Of a stretch of 64,000 nt of DNA, positions 1-8,528 are shown in pieces; position 1 is the stretch's first letter; every line of letters starts with the position of its first letter. The notes under the pieces were generated by a model, which saw nothing but the letters and a program-made list of their open reading frames with translations, had not been told where the DNA came from and ran no database searches. Both the position numbers and the translations under genes were made by a program. The stretch comes from Balneola sp. (GTDB lineage: Bacteria; Bacteroidota; Rhodothermia; Balneolales; Balneolaceae): assembly GCA_002694685.1 (NCBI GenBank), contig NZMW01000004.1:616632-680631 (forward strand), given 5' to 3'.

Positions 1-1596
1 CTGCCTTCTCCTGAGAAGGAACTTATGGAGGCTCAAGGTATATCATCGGCGTTATTACTTCCCATTTTTCAGGGAGAAGATTGGTTTGGGCTTATCGGTT
101 TTGACTCTACGAATGAAGTGCGTTCATGGGAAAATTATGAGCTGCTTACACTGAAAACTACTGTTGAAATAATAGGAAATTTTCTAAAAAGGCTGTCGAT
201 GAAGGAGTCGCTCATTGAGCAACGAAATTTCACTCAGCAAATACTTGACAACCTCCCCAGTATTGTGACGGTGGTTGATAAAAGAATGAATCTGCTGTTA
301 TGGAATAAAACCGGTGAAAAACTGACGGGCTATTCCTCCGAAGAGCTGATAAAAATGTCAGCTTTTGATTTTATACCCAAAGAAAGCTACAAGTCCCTCA
401 CTGATGCTATAAAGAAGATTCTGGCAAATAAGCCTGCGGGTGAAGAAATTAGTCTTCAGCATAAGAGAGGGAAGATTTCCCCTTATTTTTGGAGGGGTAG
501 TACTATTGAAATGAATGGGGATGAGGTATTTCTTTTAATTGGGATGAACATCAGCAAGCAAAAAGAAATGGAGAAGGCTCTTATAGAAGAGAAAAGGTTT
601 GCAGATGCGATTATTGATGGTTTGCCGGGCACATTTTTTATGCTAGATGAAGAGTTGAATTTGGTAAGAGCGAATAAAAACTTTGCTCATGATCTTGGGT
701 TTTCGATCGATGATTTGTTGAACAATTCTATAACAAATTTGTACTCCGAGGAGAGTAAAGAGCTTATACTCAATAAAAGGAGGGAGCTTTTTAAAAAAGG
801 TAAAGTGAGTCTGGAGTCAAACCCAATTACTAAGAACGGCGAAGTTTTATCAAGAAATGTGAACGCTGCTCTTTTCGAGCGTGATCGCCAAACTTTTATC
901 ATAGGCACTGGGCAGGATATAAGTGATTTAAAACAAAGGGAAACGGAACTGCGGGCTACATTAAATGAAAAGGAAGTACTGCTGCAGGAAATTCATCACC
1001 GGGTGAAAAATAATCTTGCTGTTATTTCAGGTTTGCTGGAGTTGCAAGCATATGAGTATGAAGATGCAAATCTCAAACGGATGATTATGGAAAGCCAAAT
1101 GCGTATTCAAACTATGGCGATGATTCATGAAAAGTTATACCAGTCTCAGAACCTGAGCCAAATTCCCGTACTTGAATATATTGATGACCTAATCAACCAA
1201 ATAGAAAGCAGTATTACTTATGGCAGTTCAAAAGTTGAAATTGAAACCCATATTGAACCTATCGAACTGAATATCAATCAGGCCATCCCTTTTGCTCTTT
1301 CCCTCAATGAAATACTATCAAATGCTCTTGAGCATGCTTTTGTAGGTGTTAAGAATGGGAAGTTGAGAGTAGAGCTTAAAGAAAAAGGAAACGTAATTCA
1401 CAGTACAATTTCTGATAATGGAATTGGGTTTTCTGAAAATGATAAAGCTGAAAAGCCTTCTTCACTTGGTATGACGTTAATCCATGCCTTACTAAGTCAG
1501 ATTGATGCGGATTGGACTATGGATGGGACAAATGGAGTTACGTATAAAATTGCCTTTAGAAAAGATAAAGTAAAAGGATCAAGCAGCGCATTATAG
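1..1596 (+). CDS. Sensor histidine kinase (GAF-PAS-PAS-HisKA_2/HATPase), 5' truncated
   Basis: The reading frame is open from base 1, so the gene begins upstream of the window. The first visible ATG (base 25) lies inside what looks like the end of a GAF domain. Counting from that Met, two PAS domains cover about residues 70-180 and 190-305. A HisKA_2-type dimerisation domain follows, with the phospho-acceptor motif EIHHRVKNNL near residue 324, then an HATPase_c domain with N-box NEILSNALEHAF, a DNGIGF box and a SLGMTLIHAL segment. No transmembrane helix or receiver domain is visible. HisKA_2 kinases usually signal to stand-alone response regulators; none is adjacent, so this looks like an orphan, probably cytoplasmic, sensor. 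The signal is unknown. The kinase call is secure; the N-terminal architecture is incomplete. Confidence 0.9.
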   Translation: MPSPEKELMEAQGISSALLLPIFQGEDWFGLIGFDSTNEVRSWENYELLTLKTTVEIIGNFLKRLSMKESLIEQRNFTQQILDNLPSIVTVVDKRMNLLLWNKTGEKLTGYSSEELIKMSAFDFIPKESYKSLTDAIKKILANKPAGEEISLQHKRGKISPYFWRGSTIEMNGDEVFLLIGMNISKQKEMEKALIEEKRFADAIIDGLPGTFFMLDEELNLVRANKNFAHDLGFSIDDLLNNSITNLYSEESKELILNKRRELFKKGKVSLESNPITKNGEVLSRNVNAALFERDRQTFIIGTGQDISDLKQRETELRATLNEKEVLLQEIHHRVKNNLAVISGLLELQAYEYEDANLKRMIMESQMRIQTMAMIHEKLYQSQNLSQIPVLEYIDDLINQIESSITYGSSKVEIETHIEPIELNINQAIPFALSLNEILSNALEHAFVGVKNGKLRVELKEKGNVIHSTISDNGIGFSENDKAEKPSSLGMTLIHALLSQIDADWTMDGTNGVTYKIAFRKDKVKGSSSAL

Positions 1597-1695
1597 CTCC
1601 CATATTTGATTCTTTTGATAAAATGAACATTTGAATATGTTCAGCTGTTTGCTTCTTTAGGTCTTATTAAATCGCTTACTCAAAACACTTTAGTT

Positions 1696-2796
1696 ATGTC
1701 GAATCGATATTCAAGGAAAGATTTTTTTAAAAAGACAGGTTCGCTTATTGCCGGTGCTTCTCTGGTTGCCGGCTTTCCAAATATTATTATTCCACGAAAA
1801 AAGGACAAGCTAGGCGTGGCTTTAGTTGGTTTAGGGAGTTATGCTTCCGGATTATTAGCACCGGGCTTGCAGATGACACAGCACTGCGAGCTTAAAGGAA
1901 TTGTTACTGGATCCCCGCATAAAATTCCACGCTGGCAAGAGCGCTACGGTATAGCAGATGGCAATGTTTATAACTATCAAAACATGCATGAAGTGGCAAA
2001 TAACGATGAAATTGATGTGATTTATATTGTGCTTCCGACCGGCCTTCACGCCAAATATGCCATTATAGGGGCTGAAGCAGGTAAGCATGTTTGGTGCGAA
2101 AAACCAATGACAAAAACGGTGGATGATTGCCAAGCACTAATTAATGCCGCGAACAAAAGTAAGGTGCAGCTTACAATTGGCTACCGAATGCAGCATGAGC
2201 CAAATACACAGACCATTATTAAGTACGGTAAGGAGAAAACCTACGGTGCTGTAAAGGAAGTGAAAGCAGGTGCGGGCTACAGTGGTGGTCACGGGCCGGG
2301 TAACTGGCGTGCAAGCGCAGAACTTGGAGGTGGTGCTCTCTATGATATGGGTGTCTACGCAATCAATGGAGCTCGATATGCCACAAATATGGAGCCGATT
2401 GCTGTTAGGGGAAAACAATGGTCAGAGCGTGAAGAAATGTATAGTGAAGTAGATGAGTTTACGGAATTTGAGCTGAGGTTCCCTGAGGGAGTTACAGCAT
2501 TCGGAGAAACGAGCTTTGGTAAGTCGACTAATTACTTGGATGTAGATGCCGAAGAAGGATGGTATAAACTCAGACCAATGCAAAGCTATAGCGGTGTTCG
2601 GGGAGAAACTAGTGACGGGATTAAGTTGCCCGCTGATCCAAATCATCAGCAAGCTCGGCAGATGGATAATGATGCTTTAGGTATCAAAGAAAACAGCAAA
2701 CCATTGGTGCCGGGTGAGGATGGATTGCGGGATATACGAATAGTGGAAGCAATTATGGAATCATCCAAAAGAGGAGGGGAGTGGATTGATCTGTGA
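1696..2796 (+). CDS. Gfo/Idh/MocA family oxidoreductase with export signal
   Basis: 366-residue NAD(P)-dependent sugar-dehydrogenase-like protein of the glucose-fructose oxidoreductase group. The N-terminus (SRKDFFKKTG followed by a hydrophobic stretch to about residue 28) resembles a Tat signal with an RK instead of an RR pair, which suits a periplasmic enzyme that exports with bound cofactor. The Rossmann motif is GVALVGLGSYASG near residue 40, and the family EKP motif is in WCEKPMTK near residue 135. The C-terminal half is the usual alpha/beta substrate domain. The substrate cannot be told from sequence. It stands alone between a + strand kinase and a convergent small membrane protein (9 bp gap). 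Confidence 0.85.
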   Translation: MSNRYSRKDFFKKTGSLIAGASLVAGFPNIIIPRKKDKLGVALVGLGSYASGLLAPGLQMTQHCELKGIVTGSPHKIPRWQERYGIADGNVYNYQNMHEVANNDEIDVIYIVLPTGLHAKYAIIGAEAGKHVWCEKPMTKTVDDCQALINAANKSKVQLTIGYRMQHEPNTQTIIKYGKEKTYGAVKEVKAGAGYSGGHGPGNWRASAELGGGALYDMGVYAINGARYATNMEPIAVRGKQWSEREEMYSEVDEFTEFELRFPEGVTAFGETSFGKSTNYLDVDAEEGWYKLRPMQSYSGVRGETSDGIKLPADPNHQQARQMDNDALGIKENSKPLVPGEDGLRDIRIVEAIMESSKRGGEWIDL

Positions 2797-2805
2797 TTAT
2801 CACAA

Positions 2806-3285
2806 TCAGCTTTTGAATTCTTGAATATATCTTGAATTCCCCTTGTAACGAATGTTTTTCTCATCCTTCACTTTTTCTGAAAGGAAATCTCTTGCCTCTT
2901 CAAAGTTCAGGTAAAGGTCACCGATCGATATTTTGTCGAAGAAATTTTTCCCATGAATTTCAATCCCTCCGTTACCTACAATTATGACTTTAATATCACT
3001 ATAAGGAATTGACTTATTAAGGAGTGCCGTTTGTTGAACTTTGTCATCCTGAAATACAATCTGAAAACGGTGAAAGACTGGCAAAGAAAGTGCATAACTT
3101 AAAAGCGTTAGGAAAGAAGCAATAACGAGAGAGAGGTCAAGGATTAAGAGAGAGCTGGTTCCGATTCCACGCGAAAAGAAAGAGTATAACAGATAGATAG
3201 AAACGGCAATGAAAAAAGGCGCTGTAATGTAATAACCTGCTTTTACCAGACTATTTGGTTTTAAAACAATAAATCTGTTACCCAT
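2806..3285 (-). CDS. Small membrane protein with PH-like tail, hypothetical
   Basis: 159 residues from the ATG at 3285; a TTG seven codons upstream is open but less likely. Two hydrophobic segments (about residues 20-40 and 45-75) are followed by a soluble tail whose strand-rich pattern (HRFQIVFQDDKVQQ, SIPYSDIKVIIVGNGGIEIHGK) resembles bacterial PH domains of two-helix membrane proteins. That assignment is by pattern only. Function unknown. It is monocistronic between convergent and codirectional neighbours. Confidence 0.6.
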   Translation of the reverse strand: MGNRFIVLKPNSLVKAGYYITAPFFIAVSIYLLYSFFSRGIGTSSLLILDLSLVIASFLTLLSYALSLPVFHRFQIVFQDDKVQQTALLNKSIPYSDIKVIIVGNGGIEIHGKNFFDKISIGDLYLNFEEARDFLSEKVKDEKNIRYKGNSRYIQEFKS

Positions 3286-3420
3286 TCTACCCGATTGACT
3301 TAGCAAGTGCTTTTAATCTCTGAAAGAATTACTTAAAACACAAAGTAATTAAAAGTATTTTACTTAATTATAATAACTTAGCGTAAAATATTCAGCTTAA
3401 GTATAGTGTTTCATTCTTAA

Positions 3421-5091
3421 TTAGTTTGAGAATAAAGGGGGGTGTTTTTTGTGGTGATCTGTCGCATCCTGATAAGCTTTGGCTACTGAAAGCACTTCCG
3501 CTTCTTTAAACAAGTCTCCCATAAATGTGATACTGGTTGGGTGCATATCATCGGTAAAACCATTAGGAAGTACAACACTTGGGTGACCTGTTAAATTAGT
3601 AACCAATAAGTTTCCTCCACCAAATGAAGGAGATATGTACACGTCAACCTTTTGCATAACCGAATCCATTTTTTGGATTAACTCATAACGAGCCCGGTTG
3701 GCATTAATGTACTCAGTAGCTGGAATGAAATGAGCCGCTCTGAAAGAATTTGGCCACGCATTAGGTTCCTGCCATTTCATTAAATCATCCTGATTTGAAA
3801 GGGTAAGTTGATCAAAAGCAGCTGCGCCTTCAGCAGTTAAAATCAGACTCAGCGCTCCGGCATTAAATTCCGGAAGTTCAAAAGGGATGAGCTCTACGCC
3901 AAGGTCTCTCATTGTTGCAAGTACAAGGCTGTCCCGTTCTTTGTTCCAATAGTCACGTTCGAAAGTAGATTTTAGATAACCAATTTTAAGCGTCTTGATA
4001 TCAAGATCAGCATTGTAATTAAAGGGGAGGTCGATAATGGTCTGGTCCTTTCCGTCTGGACCATAAATAGCATTGAACACTAGGGCAGCATCTTCTACAC
4101 TACGGGTAATAGGGCCGATTTTATCCATCGTCCAGCTCAAAGCCATAGCCCCGGTTCGGCTTACCCGGCCGTAGGTAGGGCGGAGGCCTGTTGTGCCATT
4201 TCTGGTAGATGGAGATACAATAGAGCCAAGGGTTTCAGTGCCGATAGCGAAAGGGAATAATCCTGCAGCCGTACCTGAAGCAGATCCCGCAGAAGAGCCA
4301 CTTGAGCCTTGTTCTAAGTCCCATGGATTGTTCGTGCGGCCACCGAACCAAATATCACCGTAGGCTAAAGCGCCAAGAGTTGTTTTGGCAATGAGTACGG
4401 CTCCGGCAGCATCCAGCTTTTGTACGACCGTAGCGGTCTCATTTATCATTTGATCTTTATAAGGAGTAGCGCCCCAGGTTGTCTTATATCCTTCTACTGC
4501 TAATAGATCTTTAGCTCCATAGGGAATTCCATGCAAAGGGCCTCGGTAAACTCCCTGCTCCAGCTCTACATCCATTTGTTGAGCCTGTTGTAATGCTCTT
4601 TCTCTGGTTACAGTTACGATGGCTTCTAACTCATCATCATACTCTTCGATGCGATTCAGGAAAAACTCAGTAAGTTCTACAGAAGTAATTTTTCTGTCTT
4701 TGATGAGGGAGGCTAACTCGCCAATGGTATAGAAGGCAAGTTCATCTTTATTTTCGGGAAGAACTACATCACCAGGCAGGTCCCAAACTTGGGATTTTTG
4801 TTGGAAATTAAATCTTTTACCAACCGGAATTGGATTAAAAGTTAAAGCAGGAGGAATCGAATTATTCAGCTTCATATTTCGGATAGTTTGCAGATTCTCC
4901 CGGGTATCCTCAAGCTCATCAATCATGGTGTCTCTTTCGGCTTGTGTAAATTCAAGCCCAATAATGGAAGCTGCATCCTGAACCATTGTGGAAGTGATGG
5001 GTGCCTCTTTATCCTGAATGAGCGTGAACGCCAACACAAATCCCAAGACTATGCCCCCGCCAAAGAGCATGATTTTATTTATCTTTTTCAT
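3421..5091 (-). CDS. Amidase signature family hydrolase, membrane-anchored or exported
   Basis: 556-residue amidase-signature enzyme hydrolysing amide bonds. The Ser-cisSer-Lys triad is visible as Lys194 (PYGAKD), cis-Ser near 266 in the Gly/Ser-rich loop GSSGSSAGSASG, and nucleophile Ser290 in GTETLGSIVSPS, with the expected 24-residue spacing between the two serines. Residues 1-25 form a hydrophobic segment, and about 90 extra residues precede the amidase fold, so the enzyme is probably anchored in or exported across the inner membrane. That separates it from the cytoplasmic GatA of tRNA amidation; no gatB or gatC is nearby. Substrate unknown. Confidence 0.88.
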   Translation of the reverse strand: MKKINKIMLFGGGIVLGFVLAFTLIQDKEAPITSTMVQDAASIIGLEFTQAERDTMIDELEDTRENLQTIRNMKLNNSIPPALTFNPIPVGKRFNFQQKSQVWDLPGDVVLPENKDELAFYTIGELASLIKDRKITSVELTEFFLNRIEEYDDELEAIVTVTRERALQQAQQMDVELEQGVYRGPLHGIPYGAKDLLAVEGYKTTWGATPYKDQMINETATVVQKLDAAGAVLIAKTTLGALAYGDIWFGGRTNNPWDLEQGSSGSSAGSASGTAAGLFPFAIGTETLGSIVSPSTRNGTTGLRPTYGRVSRTGAMALSWTMDKIGPITRSVEDAALVFNAIYGPDGKDQTIIDLPFNYNADLDIKTLKIGYLKSTFERDYWNKERDSLVLATMRDLGVELIPFELPEFNAGALSLILTAEGAAAFDQLTLSNQDDLMKWQEPNAWPNSFRAAHFIPATEYINANRARYELIQKMDSVMQKVDVYISPSFGGGNLLVTNLTGHPSVVLPNGFTDDMHPTSITFMGDLFKEAEVLSVAKAYQDATDHHKKHPPLFSN

Positions 5092-5314
5092 GATGTTTTT
5101 CTAACCTAAATGAATAATACTGCCTTATTTTAAAGTAGTGCATTATTAACAGAAACTGACAGTTAGTCAACGTTTAAATATTTTTTCTAAGTAGATAAGA
5201 ATATTAAAAGATTGGGCTTCAATTACGCTACAATTCTATCAGGCCTTATTTAATACTATATTAATCGAAGTTTAGAGGAAAGAGTAGATAATTTTTATTT
5301 AAAGACCAGAAAAT

Positions 5315-7288
5315 ATGCTAGATAAGCATTATGGTGAAAAGAGAACCAAGCTACTTATTGACATCGTATCACAAAACAATAAGAAGCTTGATGAACAATT
5401 ATATTACGCGTTAGAGTCAACCTGTGAATTGCTTGGGTTAGAAATAGGAATTATTAGCAGTATTTGGGCCAATAAGTACATCGTTGAACACTTTAGTCCC
5501 GAAGGAGTAGATTTATATAAAGGGCAAAATTTTGAACTGGGGAATACCTACTGCAGTATAACTTTAGAGTCAGAGGGTGTTTTTTCTGTGGCTAATATGA
5601 AGAAAAGCGAATATAACATGCACCCCTGTTACAATGCTTTTCAGCTTGAGGCATACATTGGAGTGCCAATTATGGTTGATGGGAAATTATATGGAACCAT
5701 AAATTTCTCGAGTTCTAAACCAAAAAAAGAGGGATTTAGTAAAGCTGATCACGATTTAATTATCCTTTTAGGTGAGTGGGCTGGCGGTGTTATTTACCGT
5801 AAGAATTTGGAAGAAAATCTGATTTCAGAAAAAGAGGCCTATGAGGTTTTATCAAAAAATTCTTCAGAATTAATCTGCCTTCACAAGCCTGATGGCACCT
5901 ATACTTTTGTTTCGGAGTCTTCTATAGAAATTTTGGGGTACAGCGCTGATGAGCTTATTAATACTTCTCCATACGACTTGATTCATCCTGATGATATTGA
6001 ACAAAGGGCACAGCTCAATCATAAAAAAGTAATGGAAGGAACCCCTGTTGGAGATATTGAATATAGGATGAGGCAAAAAAATGGAGACTATATTTGGGTA
6101 CACGCCTCAGCGGAACCCGTAATTAACTCTATGGGAGAAGTCACTGCAATTCAGACGACTTCAAGGGACATCACAGAAAGTAAGAGAACGGAGTTTATGT
6201 TAAATGAATCTCAGAAAATGGCATCTGTGGGAGGCTGGGAGTTTGATGTAGATTCTGGGAAATTGTATTGGACAGAGGAGGTCTACCGAATCCATGATAA
6301 AGAAATAGGTGCGGAGATAATGGTAGATGAAGGCTTGAGTTACTTTGAAGGAGAGTCTAAAGCGTTAGTAGAAAAGGCACTGCAAAAAACTATTGAAACA
6401 GGAGAGAGCTACGATCTCCAGTTGAGGTTTACTTCAGCTAAAGGTGTAAAGAAATGGGTGAGAGCTATCGGATATGCGTCTTTGGTAGATGGTAAAGTCA
6501 AAAAACTTAGGGGAACCTTTCAGGATATTACCAAACAAGTTGAAGCTGAGCAAAAGATCATTGAACAGAATAAGAGGTTAGAGAAGAACGATGAGGAAAA
6601 AGAAAAGCTGTACTCAATAATAGCGCACGACCTGAGGGGTGGATTTAATGGTATTATTGGATTACTTGAGGTTTTAAAGGAAGATTTTGAGTCTTTAGAT
6701 TTGGAGGAAGAATATTGGTATAAGCTGAAATTGGCCATTAACTCTGCAAGAAATGCAAATCAGCTTATGGAAAATCTATTGAAGTGGATTAAAGCACAAA
6801 ACACCTTCATGCCCAGTAATAATAAGTTGGTAAATATTAGCAGTCTAATAGTGGATTGTGAGTCTTTTGTAAAGCCATCATTGATAAAAAAGAATATTGA
6901 GATTGTAAATGAAGTGGGTGACATAGAAGTTCATGGCGATCAGGATATGCTGGGAACTGTTTTTAGAAACTTGATCTCCAATGCCGTTAAGTTTTCAAGA
7001 ACTGAAAGTCAGATAGTAATAAAGGGCAAAAAAATAGATTCCAATACTGCTGAATTCCGTATCAAAGATTTTGGAATAGGTATGAGTGCTGATGTTATCG
7101 AGAACTTATTTAACAAATCATATCGCCCAAAAAGGTTGGGAACAAGTAAAGAGAAAGGAACCGGACTTGGACTGATACTATGCAATGAGTTAATAGAATT
7201 ACACGGAGGTACAATTAAAGTACAGTCGGAAGAAGGTAGTGGAAGTGAATTTATTGTTCTTCTGCCACTAAATGAGGCTGAAGTTTGA
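5315..7288 (+). CDS. GAF-PAS-PAS sensor histidine kinase
   Basis: 657-residue soluble kinase. A GAF domain spans about residues 20-165, PAS plus PAC about 175-290, a second PAS about 300-408, then a coiled linker. The HisKA domain has phospho-acceptor His438 in SIIAHDLRGG, and the HATPase_c domain has N-box NLISNAVKFS, DFGIGM and GTGLGLILCNELIELHGG. No membrane helix, receiver or regulator gene is adjacent. It belongs to a different kinase subfamily (HisKA) from the HisKA_2 kinase at the window start, so the two are not recent duplicates. Its 3' end is 4 bp from the convergent DUF3047 gene. Confidence 0.92.
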   Translation: MLDKHYGEKRTKLLIDIVSQNNKKLDEQLYYALESTCELLGLEIGIISSIWANKYIVEHFSPEGVDLYKGQNFELGNTYCSITLESEGVFSVANMKKSEYNMHPCYNAFQLEAYIGVPIMVDGKLYGTINFSSSKPKKEGFSKADHDLIILLGEWAGGVIYRKNLEENLISEKEAYEVLSKNSSELICLHKPDGTYTFVSESSIEILGYSADELINTSPYDLIHPDDIEQRAQLNHKKVMEGTPVGDIEYRMRQKNGDYIWVHASAEPVINSMGEVTAIQTTSRDITESKRTEFMLNESQKMASVGGWEFDVDSGKLYWTEEVYRIHDKEIGAEIMVDEGLSYFEGESKALVEKALQKTIETGESYDLQLRFTSAKGVKKWVRAIGYASLVDGKVKKLRGTFQDITKQVEAEQKIIEQNKRLEKNDEEKEKLYSIIAHDLRGGFNGIIGLLEVLKEDFESLDLEEEYWYKLKLAINSARNANQLMENLLKWIKAQNTFMPSNNKLVNISSLIVDCESFVKPSLIKKNIEIVNEVGDIEVHGDQDMLGTVFRNLISNAVKFSRTESQIVIKGKKIDSNTAEFRIKDFGIGMSADVIENLFNKSYRPKRLGTSKEKGTGLGLILCNELIELHGGTIKVQSEEGSGSEFIVLLPLNEAEV

Positions 7289-7292
7289 CAAT

Positions 7293-8078
7293 TTATTTAC
7301 TCTCCTTAAAATAAATGTTTTTGAAATACCCGTTTGCTGAGCCTTCGGTATTATCTGAATCTGTCATAATGGTAATACTCTCAATATTCTTTGGCTCTTC
7401 ACCGAAGGCTTTTTTGTAGTCTTCATAAATATTGACTCTGGAAGTAACCCACTGCCCGGCTTTCTCATTTCCTGATTCCACGGCTATCATATAAACCCAG
7501 TTAGTGAATACATTCTCCTGGAATGTGCCGACAGGCTGCGTGTTGGCCCATACGTAATTCAACGAACGGAGGGGGATTTCGAAACTCGTAAATGTTTTGA
7601 GGGTTCCATATTTAATTCTTTCACCCAGGGGAAGGTCAGCTTTATCGTATTTAAAGGTTACGTAGATTCTTGCCGAATAATCATCACCGCCTTTCTTAGA
7701 CATATTTCCATTCTCCAGAACCCCATCAGTTTTCCAGGTCCATTCCATTATCGGGTACTGTTTTGGATCGATATCTGTCATATAGAGCAGGCCTGATGCA
7801 CTGTTATTGCTGGTTGACTTGATAAAAGTTTCACCGTCTTCGGTAACAGGCTCGTACTTTGTGTGGTCTTTCTTTGGAAGTGTAAATAGCCGCCAATTTT
7901 CCCCATCAGCAGGTTCTGCTTTAACAGAAGAGGGGTCAACTTTTGAAACAGGAATGGTTATGACAGAGCTTTCAGATTTTGTGTTTTGTGCAATCACATC
8001 CGAATGCTGAGTTAAGCTTAGTCCCACTACTAAAAGTAGTGGGAGGAGTAGATGAAATACTTGCTTTAAGAAAATCAT
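7293..8078 (-). CDS. DUF3047 family exported protein
   Basis: 261 residues with an N-terminal signal peptide (hydrophobic to about residue 25, ending near VIAQ). The mature part matches my memory of the DUF3047 family: a beta-rich, carbohydrate-binding-like fold with conserved WRLFTLPKK, IMEWTWKTDG, YSARIYVTF and FKNIYF stretches. No enzymatic role is established for this family as far as I know. It is divergent from the B12 receptor leader and convergent with the kinase at 5315. Confidence 0.75.
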   Translation of the reverse strand: MIFLKQVFHLLLPLLLVVGLSLTQHSDVIAQNTKSESSVITIPVSKVDPSSVKAEPADGENWRLFTLPKKDHTKYEPVTEDGETFIKSTSNNSASGLLYMTDIDPKQYPIMEWTWKTDGVLENGNMSKKGGDDYSARIYVTFKYDKADLPLGERIKYGTLKTFTSFEIPLRSLNYVWANTQPVGTFQENVFTNWVYMIAVESGNEKAGQWVTSRVNIYEDYKKAFGEEPKNIESITIMTDSDNTEGSANGYFKNIYFKESK

Positions 8079-8128
8079 GGATGAAATAATTGATTGGCTA
8101 TGAATAACTTATAAAACTATAAGTTCGT

Positions 8129-8158
8129 TTGTATTTTAAGATAAACTCGTTACTTTTG
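8129..8158 (+). promoter_or_regulatory. Bacteroidota-type promoter of the B12 riboswitch/btuB unit
   Basis: TTG at 8129-8131, a 19-base spacer, and TACTTTTG at 8151-8158 match the Bacteroidota -33/-7 consensus (TTG, then TAnnTTTG). Transcription would start near 8165, a few bases before the first riboswitch stem, which supports the call. A 7-6-7 inverted repeat (AACTTAT-N6-ATAAGTT, 8106-8125) lies just upstream. Confidence 0.65.
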
Positions 8159-8170
8159 TTACGAATTAAT

Positions 8171-8352
8171 GATGGTCTCGGTTTGATTATATCATCAACC
8201 AGAGTTAAAAGGGAATCTCGTGAAATACGAGAGCTGTTCCCGCAACTGTAATCCGAATTCGCGATTTGCGAATGAATGCAGCCTCACCTTTGCCACTGTT
8301 CCTAATGGGACGGGAAGGCGCTGCCCCCGGATAAGCCAGGAGACCTGCCATC
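8171..8352 (+). promoter_or_regulatory. Adenosylcobalamin (B12) riboswitch
   Basis: Closing stem P1 pairs GATGG (8171-8175) with CCATC (8348-8352). The conserved core includes GGGAAT (8211-), CCCGCAACTGTAA near 8239, GGGAAGGCG, and the B12 box GCCAGGAGACCTGCC at 8335-8349. These are the hallmark elements of the cobalamin riboswitch. About 176 nt of leader separates it from the btuB start codon and should hold the expression platform. High adenosylcobalamin is expected to shut off receptor synthesis. Confidence 0.95.
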
Positions 8353-8528
8353 ATTTAACCGACGCGCCTCTTTCGGGTAAAAAGATGTGCAGTTAAGATT
8401 TATGCTTTTAGCACTGAACTATACCTTGGTTTTATTTCATGATTTGCTATTCTGTGGAATGACTGTATTTGGTTCTCAAAAGCTTTACCCGCCTAATCAT
8501 ATTCAAAACCAAAGAAAAGAAACAACAC

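Noticed and set aside
1624-1643. TGAACAT-N6-ATGTTCA inverted repeat after the first gene
   Set aside because: Short AT-rich stem without a T-run; neither a convincing terminator nor tied to a promoter.
2792-2804. TGTGA/TCACA palindrome resembling a CRP site
   Set aside because: Only 3 bases between half sites instead of 6, and it spans the end of a coding region between convergent genes.
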